A stretch of 35,202 nt of DNA, from assembly GCA_021801125.1 (NCBI GenBank), contig JAJYYI010000130.1:1-35202 (forward strand), written 5' to 3'. The notes beneath the pieces were generated by a model that made no database searches, was not told the origin of the DNA, and saw only the letters and a list, made by a program, of their open reading frames with translations. Made by a program: the position numbers and the translations under genes. This document shows, piece after piece, positions 25,220 through 34,041 of the stretch (position 1 is its first letter; each line of letters begins with the position of its first letter). The stretch comes from Deltaproteobacteria bacterium (lineage in GTDB: Bacteria > Desulfobacterota > Binatia > Binatales > Binataceae).

Positions 25220-25803
25220 CGCCTGGGAGAGCTGGCCGCTTGTTCCTTAGCTGGGGGATCGCAGTCGGCTCAAACCGAGCACAGTAACATTCCTGATTGC
25301 AGGGGCGTTTCTTCTCTTCGCTCATTGAGACGAGAATACGCACCGCCTAAGGATCTACGTGCCCAGGTGGGCGATTTCGCGCGAGAAACGAGCCTGCCCT
25401 GCAAGGGTCTCCAATCCTTACCTTACCTTAAGCGCCGCCGCTTCCGCATAGGGGCTTGGAGCTGTGATGCTTCCTCCGCGGCTGAGTTGACCGCCATTAC
25501 GCATCGCGCGCCTATTTCGTGCTCCACAACCGTAGTATCGAATTGACATTTCACGCGCGCCCAACGATTTTCGTCTGTTTTACGCTTTTTACCGCCGTTT
25601 AAGGGGAGCGCAGCCTTTGTTCTTCCCCGAGAATTCCGTCTTAAAAGCGCGTGATAACGACACATAACGTTATTCGAGATAATTTGGGAGTTGCCTTTCG
25701 ATCGAAGACGCGCTAAAGCTTGATCGGCCGGCCAAATGCTCTAAAATGTTAACGAGACCTTGCTCCCGCGTGGTTTTGCCTTGCTGGAGAGGTGGGTCAT
25801 CCG
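25220..25803. other. Intergenic region downstream of the CDGSH gene
   Basis: 584 bases with no gene that can be supported on either strand: frames are short, lack ribosome sites and show no recognisable protein. Near its right end are a perfect palindrome ATAACGTTAT (25665-25674) and the promoter described at 25720-25747. Confidence 0.5.
25720..25747 (+). promoter_or_regulatory. Candidate promoter of the orphan gene at 25804
   Basis: TTGATC (25720-25725), 16-base spacing, TAAAAT (25742-25747). The predicted start near 25754 gives a 50-base leader that contains a good ribosome site (GGAGAGGTGG, 25786-25795). Confidence 0.5.
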
Positions 25804-26127
25804 ATGAGAAAACAGCAAAAAACAAAGGTCGTCCCGCTGCGTGACGGTAAAGCCGGCAGCGCTGGGGCGTCGGCACATGAGGTTCTGCTGGAAAGCGCGG
25901 TCGATGCCAAGGCGCCGCGCCAGTTCCCCGTAGTCTCCACCCTGCCGCGGCTCCCGGTAATGATTCCGGACGAAATATTGGATTACTACGGATGGGTCTT
26001 CTGTCAGGGTGGATTCCTCAACATGCAGATGACCTTCGAGCAGTTTCTAGCGGTTGTAGCCACGCTGGCTCCCGCCGGTTTATTTCCGGAATACGAAGGC
26101 GAAGTCTCGGTTGGCGATGGGGTGTGA
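25804..26127 (+). CDS. Hypothetical small protein
   Basis: 107 residues from the ATG at 25804, whose ribosome site GGAGAGGTGG begins at 25786; an earlier GTG at 25792 lies inside that site. Not recognised. The N-terminal 45 residues are basic and low in complexity; the second half is acidic and hydrophobic and more protein-like (RLPVMIPDEILDYYGWVFC, then FEQFLAVVATLAPAGLF). There is one Cys, no signal peptide and no membrane segment. A promoter is visible 50-80 bases upstream, which supports it as a real gene. It is convergent with the lipoprotein gene, 77 bases away. Confidence 0.6.
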   Translation: MRKQQKTKVVPLRDGKAGSAGASAHEVLLESAVDAKAPRQFPVVSTLPRLPVMIPDEILDYYGWVFCQGGFLNMQMTFEQFLAVVATLAPAGLFPEYEGEVSVGDGV

Positions 26128-26204
26128 AAGTTCTCCGTCGAGCCCCGCTCGCCGATAGCACGGGACGACGCTCTTCGCTAAGCGCTCAAGCACAGCCCCG
26201 GGGA

Positions 26205-26867
26205 TCAATGCGACGCCGAGGTGGGAGCAACCTCGCCGCTGGTCTGTAGCAGGCTGTTTCGTACCCAAATTGTCTCAAAGGGCTTCACTTGCGACGGCGA
26301 CGAAAGCCCGTTGTCGTTGGCGATTTGGCGCCAATTGTCAGCATTTCCGGTTGCACGCTTGGCGAGAGCCTTTAGGTCCTCGTTGGGCAAGACCGAAAAA
26401 AGCACTCCGCCCTTTCTCGGAGCTGAGGGCGCAGGCGGAAACTTTGCGGCCAGATGCTCGAATTTGTTGAACAAATTGAGGCGCTGGCTAGCCTGAAACC
26501 GTTCGATTTCATCTGACGGGATATTTTCGGTAAACAAGTTGACGACGATTTCGCTTTGGTTAGCGCTACGTGGAACAACCTCCACGCGGTAGCGATACCG
26601 CGGCGAGCCGCTGATCAGGCTCTGGAAGAACGTTTGCGTGGTGTCGGCGGACGACCAGAGGGTCGTCAGCGAGTCGTCAGAATCGCGGATAAACAGCACC
26701 CCGTCGCTACGCAGGACTCCCTTGACCAAGTTCATCGAATCCTTGGCGGAGAAATTCACCAGCCGCCCTTCGCTGGCGCTGGGCTGCGATTCCGAACGCG
26801 CAAAACAACCGAACATCAGCAGCGCGCAAATCAACGATGCCGCGATTTTACGCAGCCTTCTCCCCAT
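26205..26867 (-). CDS. Lipoprotein with a C-terminal LysM-like domain
   Basis: 220 residues from ATG at 26867; ATGs at 26888 and 26924 are possible, but the shorter form gives a compact lipoprotein signal (MGRRLRKIAASLICALLMFG) with the lipid Cys at 21. The middle part (about 35-145) is an unrecognised mixed alpha/beta region (KDSMNLVKGVLRSDGVLFIR ... YRYRVEVVPRSANQSEIVVN). The last 70 residues (VLFSVLPNEDLKALAKRATG, NADNWRQIANDNGL, PFETIWV) follow the LysM pattern, which binds peptidoglycan. The protein is probably anchored in the outer membrane and reaches the wall. It is divergent from the FAD oxidoreductase gene. Confidence 0.7.
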   Translation of the reverse strand: MGRRLRKIAASLICALLMFGCFARSESQPSASEGRLVNFSAKDSMNLVKGVLRSDGVLFIRDSDDSLTTLWSSADTTQTFFQSLISGSPRYRYRVEVVPRSANQSEIVVNLFTENIPSDEIERFQASQRLNLFNKFEHLAAKFPPAPSAPRKGGVLFSVLPNEDLKALAKRATGNADNWRQIANDNGLSSPSQVKPFETIWVRNSLLQTSGEVAPTSASH

Positions 26868-27118
26868 TCCTGAGCCTTGCTCTTGCATCGTTAACAGGGA
26901 AACAACTCTGACGCGCAAAAACAAGCTCGCCTAAGGCGGAGTACAAGGCGCCGTCTAGCCGCGAATCCAGATCTCGCGCCCGACCGGTGTCGTAAGCGAT
27001 TCCAAAGTACTGTTAGAATTGTCGCTGCTGAAATTGGCTGAACGACCGGTTATAGTCCGGATGCCGGCTGCTTGCCGGTTCACATTTGTAGCCTAACTTT
27101 GGAATTAACGAGCCTTCT

Positions 27119-28483
27119 ATGAACATCGACGGGAAAGAAACCTCCCCACGTCACGTGGTCGCCGTTATTGGCGCGGCCGTTGCTGGCTCGGAAGTGGCGC
27201 GAATCTTAGCCGAGCGCGGAGCGCTGGTTGTGGTATTCGAACAAAATGCGCGCCCATACGGAAAGATCGAAGACGGGTTGCCGCGATGGCACGTGGATCA
27301 ACGCCGCGAGGAATACGCGAAAATCGACGAGCGGCTGTCGCATCCAAACATTTACTATGTCCCGCTGACTCGCCTGGGACGCGACGTCGCATTTGACGAA
27401 CTGGCCGAGGCGTGGGGTCTTAGCGGCGTCGTTCTCGCCAACGGCGCGTGGCGCGACCGGCCTTTTCCGGTCGACGGAGCCGACCAATGGGTCGGACGCG
27501 GCCTCGTGTATCAGAATCCGTTTATCTACTGGTTTAATCATTATCCGGAGAAAACGTACAGCGGGCCGCGTTATGAGATACGCCCCGGGACGATCGTGGT
27601 GGGCGGAGGGCTCGCCTCGATCGACGTGGTCAAGGTGCTGCAGCTCGAGGCCGTGTTGAAGGCGCTCAAACGGCTGGGAAAAGAAGCGGACTTGGTGCGA
27701 CTCGAACGCGAAGGCATCGAGCCAGTGCTCAAGTCCCACGGTCTCACCTGGCAAAGCCTTGATTTCAAGCCGTGCAAGCTTTACTACCGCAGGACCGTGC
27801 TCGATATGCCGTTGGCCGACGTTCCGCCCAACGCCGACGCCAAAAAAATCGAGGCTATCCGGCGCGCAAAGACCAAGATTCTCGACAAAGCCCAGCGCAA
27901 GTATCTGTTCGAGTTTCAGGAACTGAGCGTCCCCACCGGCTTAATCATCGAGGGCGAGCGCATGGCGGGGATCAAGCTATCTCGAACCCAGGTCGAGCAA
28001 GGCCGTGTGCGCGTGGTCGCGGGAAGCGAAACGGAGCATCGCGCCGACCTCACGATAAGCTCGATCGGCAGCATTCCAGAGCCAATCCCCGGACTCGCGC
28101 AGAACGGCGAAGTCTATCAGTACGTCGATCAGAAGCTGGGGTTGCTGCGCGACGGCAAAACCGCGGTCTTTGCCACCGGCAACGTGCTCACCGGCAAGGG
28201 CAACATCAAGGACTCCCTGGAAAGCGCGGTGGAAACGGGCACTTTCGTGGCCGAGCGCTATCTTGGTCTCGAACCGGGGGGATTTGATGCGAGTAAAGGC
28301 GAACGGCAGGCGGTGCAGGAGGTCGCCCAGGCGCAAGCGGGCGCTTTGGCGGTGCGCCCGCCGGTCAGCGCCGCGCACGTCGCTGAAATCCTGGCGCGCG
28401 TGCGCAACCGACAGAGCGCGGTGGGATACTCCGGAGAATACCGCGCCTGGATAGCCAAAGTGACACCGCCGGACTTACAATAA
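27119..28483 (+). CDS. FAD-dependent pyridine-nucleotide oxidoreductase, ferredoxin-reductase-like
   Basis: 454 residues. N-terminal FAD site: VVAVIGAAVAGSEVARILAERG, then VVFEQNARPYGKIEDGLPRW, the GxxK-type turn of FprA/adrenodoxin-reductase and glutamate-synthase-small-subunit flavoproteins. The second dinucleotide fold begins near residue 160 (IVVGGGLASIDVVKVLQ), and the closing FAD contact is near TAVFATGNVLTGKGNIKDSLESA. It probably moves electrons between NAD(P)H and ferredoxin or a partner enzyme. The last 50 residues (QAQAGALAVRPPVSAAHVAEILARV) are an extra helical tail. The gene is followed by glyA after 22 bases, so the two form an operon. No Shine-Dalgarno sequence of note precedes the ATG. 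Confidence 0.82.
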   Translation: MNIDGKETSPRHVVAVIGAAVAGSEVARILAERGALVVVFEQNARPYGKIEDGLPRWHVDQRREEYAKIDERLSHPNIYYVPLTRLGRDVAFDELAEAWGLSGVVLANGAWRDRPFPVDGADQWVGRGLVYQNPFIYWFNHYPEKTYSGPRYEIRPGTIVVGGGLASIDVVKVLQLEAVLKALKRLGKEADLVRLEREGIEPVLKSHGLTWQSLDFKPCKLYYRRTVLDMPLADVPPNADAKKIEAIRRAKTKILDKAQRKYLFEFQELSVPTGLIIEGERMAGIKLSRTQVEQGRVRVVAGSETEHRADLTISSIGSIPEPIPGLAQNGEVYQYVDQKLGLLRDGKTAVFATGNVLTGKGNIKDSLESAVETGTFVAERYLGLEPGGFDASKGERQAVQEVAQAQAGALAVRPPVSAAHVAEILARVRNRQSAVGYSGEYRAWIAKVTPPDLQ

Positions 28484-28505
28484 GCGCCACAAGGAGCGTG
28501 CGTGA

Positions 28506-29765
28506 GTGAAGGAATTGAAACAGACTGACCCCGAAGTTTTCCGGCTGATTCAGGAAGAGGCCCGCTACCAACTCGAATCGGTGCGCTTGATCCCCTCGGA
28601 GAATTATTGCTCAAAGGCGGTGCTGGAAGCCAACGGCTCGATCCTGACCAACAAATACTCGGAAGGCTACCCGGGCCGCCGCTATTATGAAGGACAGCGC
28701 TATATCGACGAGATCGAGACGTTGGCGAGCCAGCGGGCCTGCGCGCTTTTCAGCGCCGAACACGCCAACGTTCAACCTTACTCCGGCTCGCCGGCGAATC
28801 TGGCCGCCTACGTCGCTCTGCTCAAGCCAGGCGACACCATCATGGGTCTGGCGCTGCCTCACGGCGGCCACCTGACCCATGGATGGGACGTGAGCGTAAC
28901 GGGTACGCTTTGGCGCCCGGTGCGTTACATGGTGGACCATGAAAGCGGCCGGATCGATTACAATCAGGTGAGGGATCTCGCCAAACGAGAGCGGCCGCGC
29001 GTGATCGTGGCCGGCGCAACGGCCTACCCGCGAGAGTTGGACTTCAAGGCTTTTGGCGAGATCGCCAGGGAGATCGACGCGTACTTTCTCGCCGACATCG
29101 CGCACATCGCGGGCCTTGTCGTGGGCGGTGTCCATCCGAGCCCGTTCCCGCACGCCGACGTGGTCACGACGACCACACACAAAACGCTGCGCGGACCCCG
29201 CGGGGCGATGATAATGTGCCGAAAGACGCTCGCTGACCGGCTCGACCGCGCGGTCTTTCCCGGACTCCAGGGCGGGCCTCATAACCACACCACGGCTGCT
29301 ATCGCCGTCGCTCTGAAGGAAGCCGCCACGCCGGCATTCAAGGATTACGCTCGCCAAGTCGTCGCGAATGCGCAAGCGCTCGCAGAGGCGCTCCTGGAAC
29401 GGAGCTACACGCTGGTTTCCGGCGGCACCGACAACCATCTGGTGTTAGTCGACCTGACTAACAAGCAGGTAACCGGCAAGCAAGCGGCCAAAGCGCTCGA
29501 CCGCGCCGGCATCGTATGCAACTACAACACGGTCCCCTACGACCCGCGCAAACCCTTCAACCCAAGCGGCATCCGCTTAGGTAGTCCGGCGGTAACCTCG
29601 CGTGGTATGGGAACGGCCGAAATGAAACGAATCGGTGCCTGGATAGACGACGTTATCAGCCACGCGGACGACGAGGCTCGCTTGGCCAAAGTCGCCGCCG
29701 AGGTGCGCGAGCTATGTCGCGGTTTTCCCGCTCCGGGGATCTTACTCGAAGACGTCGACGGGTAA
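28506..29765 (+). CDS. glyA: Serine hydroxymethyltransferase
   Basis: 419 residues. It interconverts serine and glycine with tetrahydrofolate, the main source of one-carbon units, and requires pyridoxal phosphate. Signs: LIPSENYCSKAVLEANGS, TNKYSEGYPGRRYYEGQ, VQPYSGSPANLAAYVALL, the catalytic lysine K226 in TTTTHKTLRGPRG, and the terminal GIRLGSPAVTSRGM. It starts at GTG 28506, set by AAGGAG at 28491-28496 with 9-base spacing. It is co-transcribed with the upstream flavoprotein; an electron link between the two is not a known pairing. The small ORF at 28502 in another frame ends after eight codons. Confidence 0.97.
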   Translation: MKELKQTDPEVFRLIQEEARYQLESVRLIPSENYCSKAVLEANGSILTNKYSEGYPGRRYYEGQRYIDEIETLASQRACALFSAEHANVQPYSGSPANLAAYVALLKPGDTIMGLALPHGGHLTHGWDVSVTGTLWRPVRYMVDHESGRIDYNQVRDLAKRERPRVIVAGATAYPRELDFKAFGEIAREIDAYFLADIAHIAGLVVGGVHPSPFPHADVVTTTTHKTLRGPRGAMIMCRKTLADRLDRAVFPGLQGGPHNHTTAAIAVALKEAATPAFKDYARQVVANAQALAEALLERSYTLVSGGTDNHLVLVDLTNKQVTGKQAAKALDRAGIVCNYNTVPYDPRKPFNPSGIRLGSPAVTSRGMGTAEMKRIGAWIDDVISHADDEARLAKVAAEVRELCRGFPAPGILLEDVDG

Positions 29766-29904
29766 GCGCCCGGATACAATAGGCGCGGATTGAGCGCCCT
29801 GTCGACCGCCCAGTCCGCGAGCATCGGCAAATAGTCGTGAAGCGCGCCAAAGCGTCCAACGACGAAGCTCCATTCCGACGCACAGGCAGCGGCTTGACGC
29901 CGGC

Positions 29905-30621
29905 CTAGCGCCACAGCCTTTTGACGAGTTTGGAACGCTGATAGAGCGTGGCGCTCACGAAAAGCGTCGCTAGGCCAAGCGCCGGCTGCGTAATTGCCAC
30001 GTCAAGCGCCAGAGCGCGGCCAATCGGGTCGAATAGAGTCCACAGGCCCAACGTCGATTCGAGCGAGACCACGCCGAGCGAAATCAGGGTAAGGGCAAGG
30101 GCAATAGCGCGACTGGAACGCAAGCGGGAGCCGACGGACACACCGATTCCGGCGCACATCATCGCGGCGCTGACCGTGCCGGATACGGTTACCAGTAATG
30201 CTGACGGATCCAGTCGCGGGAGCATCGCCGGATTGCCCATCGCCAGCACGCCGGCAAACAGAAGGAGCGCCACCGCCGCCTGAGCCACACTGAGCAAGAT
30301 GCTGGGCAGTACCTTGCCCAAAAACAACGCCAAGTCGGAAGCAGGCGTCAGCAGCAGGGGCACGAGCGAGCCCTGCTCGCGTTCGAGCGCTAGCCCTTGC
30401 AGCGCGGTTGTCGAAGCGACGAAAACCTGCGCCAACGTCACCTCTAGGGTCCAGGCCCCGATATGGCTGGGTATCAGGCGCTGCGCAGCTGCCAGATAGC
30501 CAAGGTAAAGCGGCAGACCGCACGCTGACCCCAGAGCCACTACGACCACGGCGGCGTCGCTCCTGAGGTCGACAAGCTCGCGCCAAGCCATCGTCAGCGC
30601 GTCAGACTCAGCAAACCTCAT
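29905..30621 (-). CDS. ABC-2-type transporter permease
   Basis: 238 residues, about six membrane helices. A characteristic element is the cytosolic turn after helix 2, GLALEREQGSLVPLLLTPAS, which is the conserved REKGTLxxLLxTP motif of ABC-2/NatB permeases. It is translationally coupled to the upstream ATPase gene (ATGA overlap at 30618-30621) and together they make an exporter. The substrate is unknown. Its 3' side faces glyA with 139 bases between them. Confidence 0.88.
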   Translation of the reverse strand: MRFAESDALTMAWRELVDLRSDAAVVVVALGSACGLPLYLGYLAAAQRLIPSHIGAWTLEVTLAQVFVASTTALQGLALEREQGSLVPLLLTPASDLALFLGKVLPSILLSVAQAAVALLLFAGVLAMGNPAMLPRLDPSALLVTVSGTVSAAMMCAGIGVSVGSRLRSSRAIALALTLISLGVVSLESTLGLWTLFDPIGRALALDVAITQPALGLATLFVSATLYQRSKLVKRLWR

Positions 30622-32348
30622 CCGCCACGCTCCTTTCGTCCGCCGATCTCGCCGCGAGCATAGTCGGCATCGCCGCGCTCTGAAGCGCGACCGTCGGGCG
30701 CCGTCGCGTCATCCTCCGAGGAGTAAACCTGTTCGACGCTAAGGCCGCACGGCGTCAAGGCGTAAGGCTTAAGCCCCATGCCTAAGAGCGCATTCAACAC
30801 CGCGGGATTCGTCGTCATCGGCGTGGCAGTGGAGAAGGAAAGAACCAGCTCGCCTGGCCCGAGACCAGGCGCGATAACAACATCCTCCAGCGAGAGGCAG
30901 CGCGCCACTTTTTCGGCAATAGCCGCGCCGTCGCACCCGCCCGGCGCAAGCCGCACTTCGAAGCGCGCCGCCGCAGCGCCGTTCTTACCTTTTTCACCTT
31001 TGTAGACGCGCCGAACAATTTCACCTTCACGTAGAACCAAAAGCTCGTCGGCGAGGCTTTGCGCTTCGTCAAGGTTATGCGTCGCGATCACAATCGCGCA
31101 CGTTCCCGCCTTGAGCGCGCCGGCAAGTTGGCGCACGCTGCGCGCTACCTTAGGGTCAAGCGCGGCGGTCGGTTCGTCGAGGAGCAACAGGCGCGGCTCG
31201 TGGAGCAGCGTGCGCGCCAGCGCCAGCTTTTGCCGCTCGCCCTTGGAAAGCGTGCCAATTCGGACCTCCTGCCTCTGGCCGAGCCCCAGTAGTTGCAAAA
31301 GCTCCGCAACACGACGCTCGCGGTCCTGGCGCGGAAGATGATACAAATTGGCGAAAAATTCCAGATACCGGCGCACCCGCATCCTGGGATAAAGCCCGGG
31401 CTCTTCGCTCGCCAGCCCGACCAGAGCGCCAATGCCGCGCCGATCCGCTTGCGAGATGTCGATTCCGAAGACCGAAATTCTCCCGCTAACCGGCTTGAGT
31501 AAGCCTGCTAATGCCCGCAGCGTGGTTGTTTTGCCGGCGCCGTTGGGGCCCAGGAGCGCCAAGAGTTTACCCGGCCGCACGCCGAAACTCAGCGGTCCTA
31601 GCTGGGGAACGTTGGCAACGCCCGATTCGCCGTTGTACGTGCAGCGCAGATTCTCCACTACCACCTCCGCAGAGTCGCCGGTCTGTTCAGGCGCAAGCGC
31701 GATCGCCGAATCTTGCGCCGAAAATCCTGGCCAGGCTCTGAACCCCAGCAGGCCCGCCGCCATAGCGACGGTTAGGGCGCCGAGTTGTGCGCTCAGGTCG
31801 TTTCCGCCAGCCAGAAGTTCGGCGAGCACAACATTGAGCAGACCGTGCGAGACCGCGAGGGAGGGGAAAAGCGGCGCCCATCTCCGCACAACGCCGGCAC
31901 CGGCCAACAGGGATAAACCTACCTCGAATGTCAGCGTACCAGCTGTTGCTGCAATCGGCCCCGCAGGATTCAACGGTAACGCCTGCAGCGGGATACCGGC
32001 AACCGCTGAGAAACGGGACGCGACCAACGCGGCGCGCAAAAGCTCCGCCAAGGCGAAGCCCGCACCGAACATAACCGCCTGCATCGCGCTGAGACGTTGC
32101 TCGTTGTCGCTCAGCATCGTCAGGCCCAGCCAGCGGCCCGCTTCGACAAACACGCCGAATAACAGGAGCAGCAGGAGCGCGCCAAAAGGACGCTGCGATA
32201 TCAGGTCGCGCCACGCCGACAGGGCGCCGTAGGTCAAGGGCATTAGCGCTCCCGCCTGCGCCAGATAGAGGATACCGCCGGCGGCCAGTGCGAAAATCCG
32301 GCGCACGAAAGGCGGCTTGGGCGCTGGCTTGGCTATCATGCGGTCCAT
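30618..32348 (-). CDS. ABC transporter ATPase fused to an N-terminal membrane domain
   Basis: 576 residues. Residues about 13-215 form six or so hydrophobic helices with charged or conserved spots (FGAGFALAELLRAA, TFEVGLSLLAGAGVVRRWAP, LAVSHGLLNVVLAELL). The spacing of Glu and His resembles YhfC/CPBP-type intramembrane proteins, but this likeness is by eye. Residues about 230-470 are a complete ATPase: Walker A LLGPNGAGKTTTLRAL (near 260), Q-loop region, signature LSKGERQKLALARTLL, Walker B LLLLDEPTAALD and switch His in ATHNLDEA. A C-terminal domain of about 100 residues follows. Its partner permease overlaps by 4 bases. An ATPase carrying an N-terminal membrane domain, next to a separate permease, is unusual for this family. 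Confidence 0.8.
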   Translation of the reverse strand: MDRMIAKPAPKPPFVRRIFALAAGGILYLAQAGALMPLTYGALSAWRDLISQRPFGALLLLLLFGVFVEAGRWLGLTMLSDNEQRLSAMQAVMFGAGFALAELLRAALVASRFSAVAGIPLQALPLNPAGPIAATAGTLTFEVGLSLLAGAGVVRRWAPLFPSLAVSHGLLNVVLAELLAGGNDLSAQLGALTVAMAAGLLGFRAWPGFSAQDSAIALAPEQTGDSAEVVVENLRCTYNGESGVANVPQLGPLSFGVRPGKLLALLGPNGAGKTTTLRALAGLLKPVSGRISVFGIDISQADRRGIGALVGLASEEPGLYPRMRVRRYLEFFANLYHLPRQDRERRVAELLQLLGLGQRQEVRIGTLSKGERQKLALARTLLHEPRLLLLDEPTAALDPKVARSVRQLAGALKAGTCAIVIATHNLDEAQSLADELLVLREGEIVRRVYKGEKGKNGAAAARFEVRLAPGGCDGAAIAEKVARCLSLEDVVIAPGLGPGELVLSFSTATPMTTNPAVLNALLGMGLKPYALTPCGLSVEQVYSSEDDATAPDGRASERGDADYARGEIGGRKERGG

Positions 32349-32607
32349 CGTTTATCGCTCGCGACGCAGCGGGCCCATCCAGCCTGGTGGAAAGCTCGAG
32401 CGCCGCCGAACTCTGCGCGGGGGTTTGACCCGTCTAGCGCCGCGGCTGAAAAGTCGACCCGCATTTTACGCAGCACGTCGTCCGCACGCCTGGCGGCTTG
32501 TCACCAGGACCTGGCGAGCCTTGCTCAGGATTAGACCACTTCGAGGCAAAATCGGCTCTCGGCGCGCGGAAGAACTCGGTTCGCCGGCATTGGGGCGGAT
32601 CGACAGT

Positions 32608-33237
32608 TTAATCGTATACTTTAGCGAAGGGGTCCCAGCCAGGGTCACGATGCCATTCGTACTCCATGGCCAGCGCAACTTCCTGCGCGGTCTCGTTCCC
32701 GTAGCGCCGCGCGATCACCGCAAGCGCCATGTCGATACCGGCTGAGATGCCTGATGAGGTGACAAATTTGCCGTCCTCAACCCAACGCGCCTCGCGCACC
32801 CAATTCACTCTGGGGCCTTGCGACACGGGCCAAGCAAACGATCTTTTGTTGGTGGTTGCCCGCTTCTCGTCCAGCACTCCCGCACGGGCCAGGAGCCCTG
32901 CCCCCGTGCATACCGACATCACGATCTGCGCCTTAGCGGCGCGGCTGCGGATAAATTCGAGCAAGGGCTGATTCTCGATTTCCCGTCGGGTGCCGATTCC
33001 GCCCGGGACCAGGAGCATCTCAAGTGGCGGGCATCGCTCGAAGTCGTAGTCGGCAACCGCCAAGGGGCCTTGCGCGCTCGCGACAGGGCCCTCGCTCTCG
33101 GCAACCGTGACGATTCGGCATTTGCCCGCCTCGGCGAGCTTTCCAAACGCCTCCAAAGGCCCGAAAAGGTCCAGCAGCTCGAAGCCGCTAAAGAGAACCG
33201 CCCCGATAGTCTCGTTTAAGCTAGAATTCTTATCCAT
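32608..33237 (-). CDS. DJ-1/PfpI family protein, isonitrile-hydratase-like
   Basis: 209 residues. The flavodoxin-like DJ-1 core is clear: IGAVLFSGFELLDLFGPLEAF, LLVPGGIGTRREIEN, the nucleophile elbow with C110 in MSVCTGAGLLARAGVLD, TTNKRSFAWPV, and the C-terminal VTSSGISAGIDMALAVIARR. The elbow and the SSGISAGIDM signature match the ThiJ/PfpI subgroup with isonitrile hydratase InhA and AraC-type N-terminal domains; here no helix-turn-helix follows, so it is a free enzyme or chaperone. The reaction is not certain (isonitrile hydration, glyoxalase and deglycase activities are all known in the superfamily). Convergence and spacing give no operon partner. Confidence 0.85.
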   Translation of the reverse strand: MDKNSSLNETIGAVLFSGFELLDLFGPLEAFGKLAEAGKCRIVTVAESEGPVASAQGPLAVADYDFERCPPLEMLLVPGGIGTRREIENQPLLEFIRSRAAKAQIVMSVCTGAGLLARAGVLDEKRATTNKRSFAWPVSQGPRVNWVREARWVEDGKFVTSSGISAGIDMALAVIARRYGNETAQEVALAMEYEWHRDPGWDPFAKVYD

Positions 33238-33620
33238 GCCCTAACCGTTGATGACTGCGCCTGCGCGAAAAGCGGTATTATGGAAGCTCCCCAAATTTGA
33301 AACAAGAAGTGCGCCTAACCGCGCGTTATCTTCCATTGGCCGCGGCGACGTCGCGGACTTCGAGCGCACCGCTGCCACCCTGGTGCTAAAGAAGAGCGGC
33401 TCCGTCCCTGCTCAGGGTCGGGCGCACGCAGCGGCAAGCCGACGGGACGCGACCCGCAACCAAGCGGGGAGGCCTCCTTGGCAACAGGGTTCAGCCCTTG
33501 ATTCCGTAGCATTAAGCAGCCCGCTTCCCAATTGCAAGCTGCGCATTGCCGCTCACGCGGACCGTCGCGATCATTGCCACGTGGTCATCTCTCGCAAAGC
33601 CAATTCCGAGTTCACGTCCG
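33238..33620. other. Intergenic region with no supportable gene
   Basis: 383 bases between the DJ-1/PfpI gene and the toxin-like remnant. Frames of 65 and 127 residues cross it on opposite strands but have no recognisable content or ribosome site. No terminator, repeat or RNA gene was identified; it probably includes further decayed sequence. Confidence 0.4.
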
Positions 33621-34034
33621 TCAACCGCTGACAGCATCATTCACCACCAGTGCGAGTTCCTCGACCGCTTGCGGATTTGAGGAAGAGATGGTGAACGGGG
33701 AGCCAAGTGTCGGAGCGCTGGGCGCAAGCTCGGTCGCTCTGTCCGGGCTAATCATGGGAATCTGCCCTTTGCGCCGTTCGATAACCGCCTCGCTGGATAT
33801 GGCTGAATGGTTTCTGGCGAAGAATGGCAACTGTTGCTCGCTGATCGTAACACTCGCACTGCCGGTTCCTTTCAATTGAGACCGCTGCGCCGGGAACGTG
33901 ATCACGCCCGCGTCCTCAAAGGGTAGGTAGCGCTCGTCCTCGAACTTCAACTCGAACATCCCGCTGTCATCGTCGGCGCGACTCATCGCTGTGGATTGTA
34001 CGGAGCCGATATTGTACGCGAACCGGCCTGCTCC
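33621..34034 (-). pseudogene. C-terminal remnant of a Tc-toxin A-subunit-like protein
   Basis: The open frame runs from just after a TAG at 34035-34037 to the stop at 33621, about 137 codons; the first ATG is at 33986 but homology begins before it. The segment SGMFELKFEDERYLPFEDAGVI is the well-known signature of the TcB-binding C-terminus of Tc toxin A subunits and neuraminidase-like relatives (consensus SGMFELNFRDERYLPFEGAGAIS). After GVI, about 100 residues expected in full-length proteins are missing, then VTISEQQLPFFARNHSAISS and NPQAVEELALVV resemble later parts of the same domain. The N-terminal bulk of the toxin, usually over 1000 residues, is absent. This is from memory of the family and was not aligned. 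Most likely a dead fragment. Confidence 0.5.
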
Positions 34035-34041
34035 CTAATGC

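Noticed and set aside
33248..33631. Plus-strand frame of 127 residues between the DJ-1 gene and the toxin remnant
   Set aside because: No ribosome site, no recognised content; treated as intergenic.
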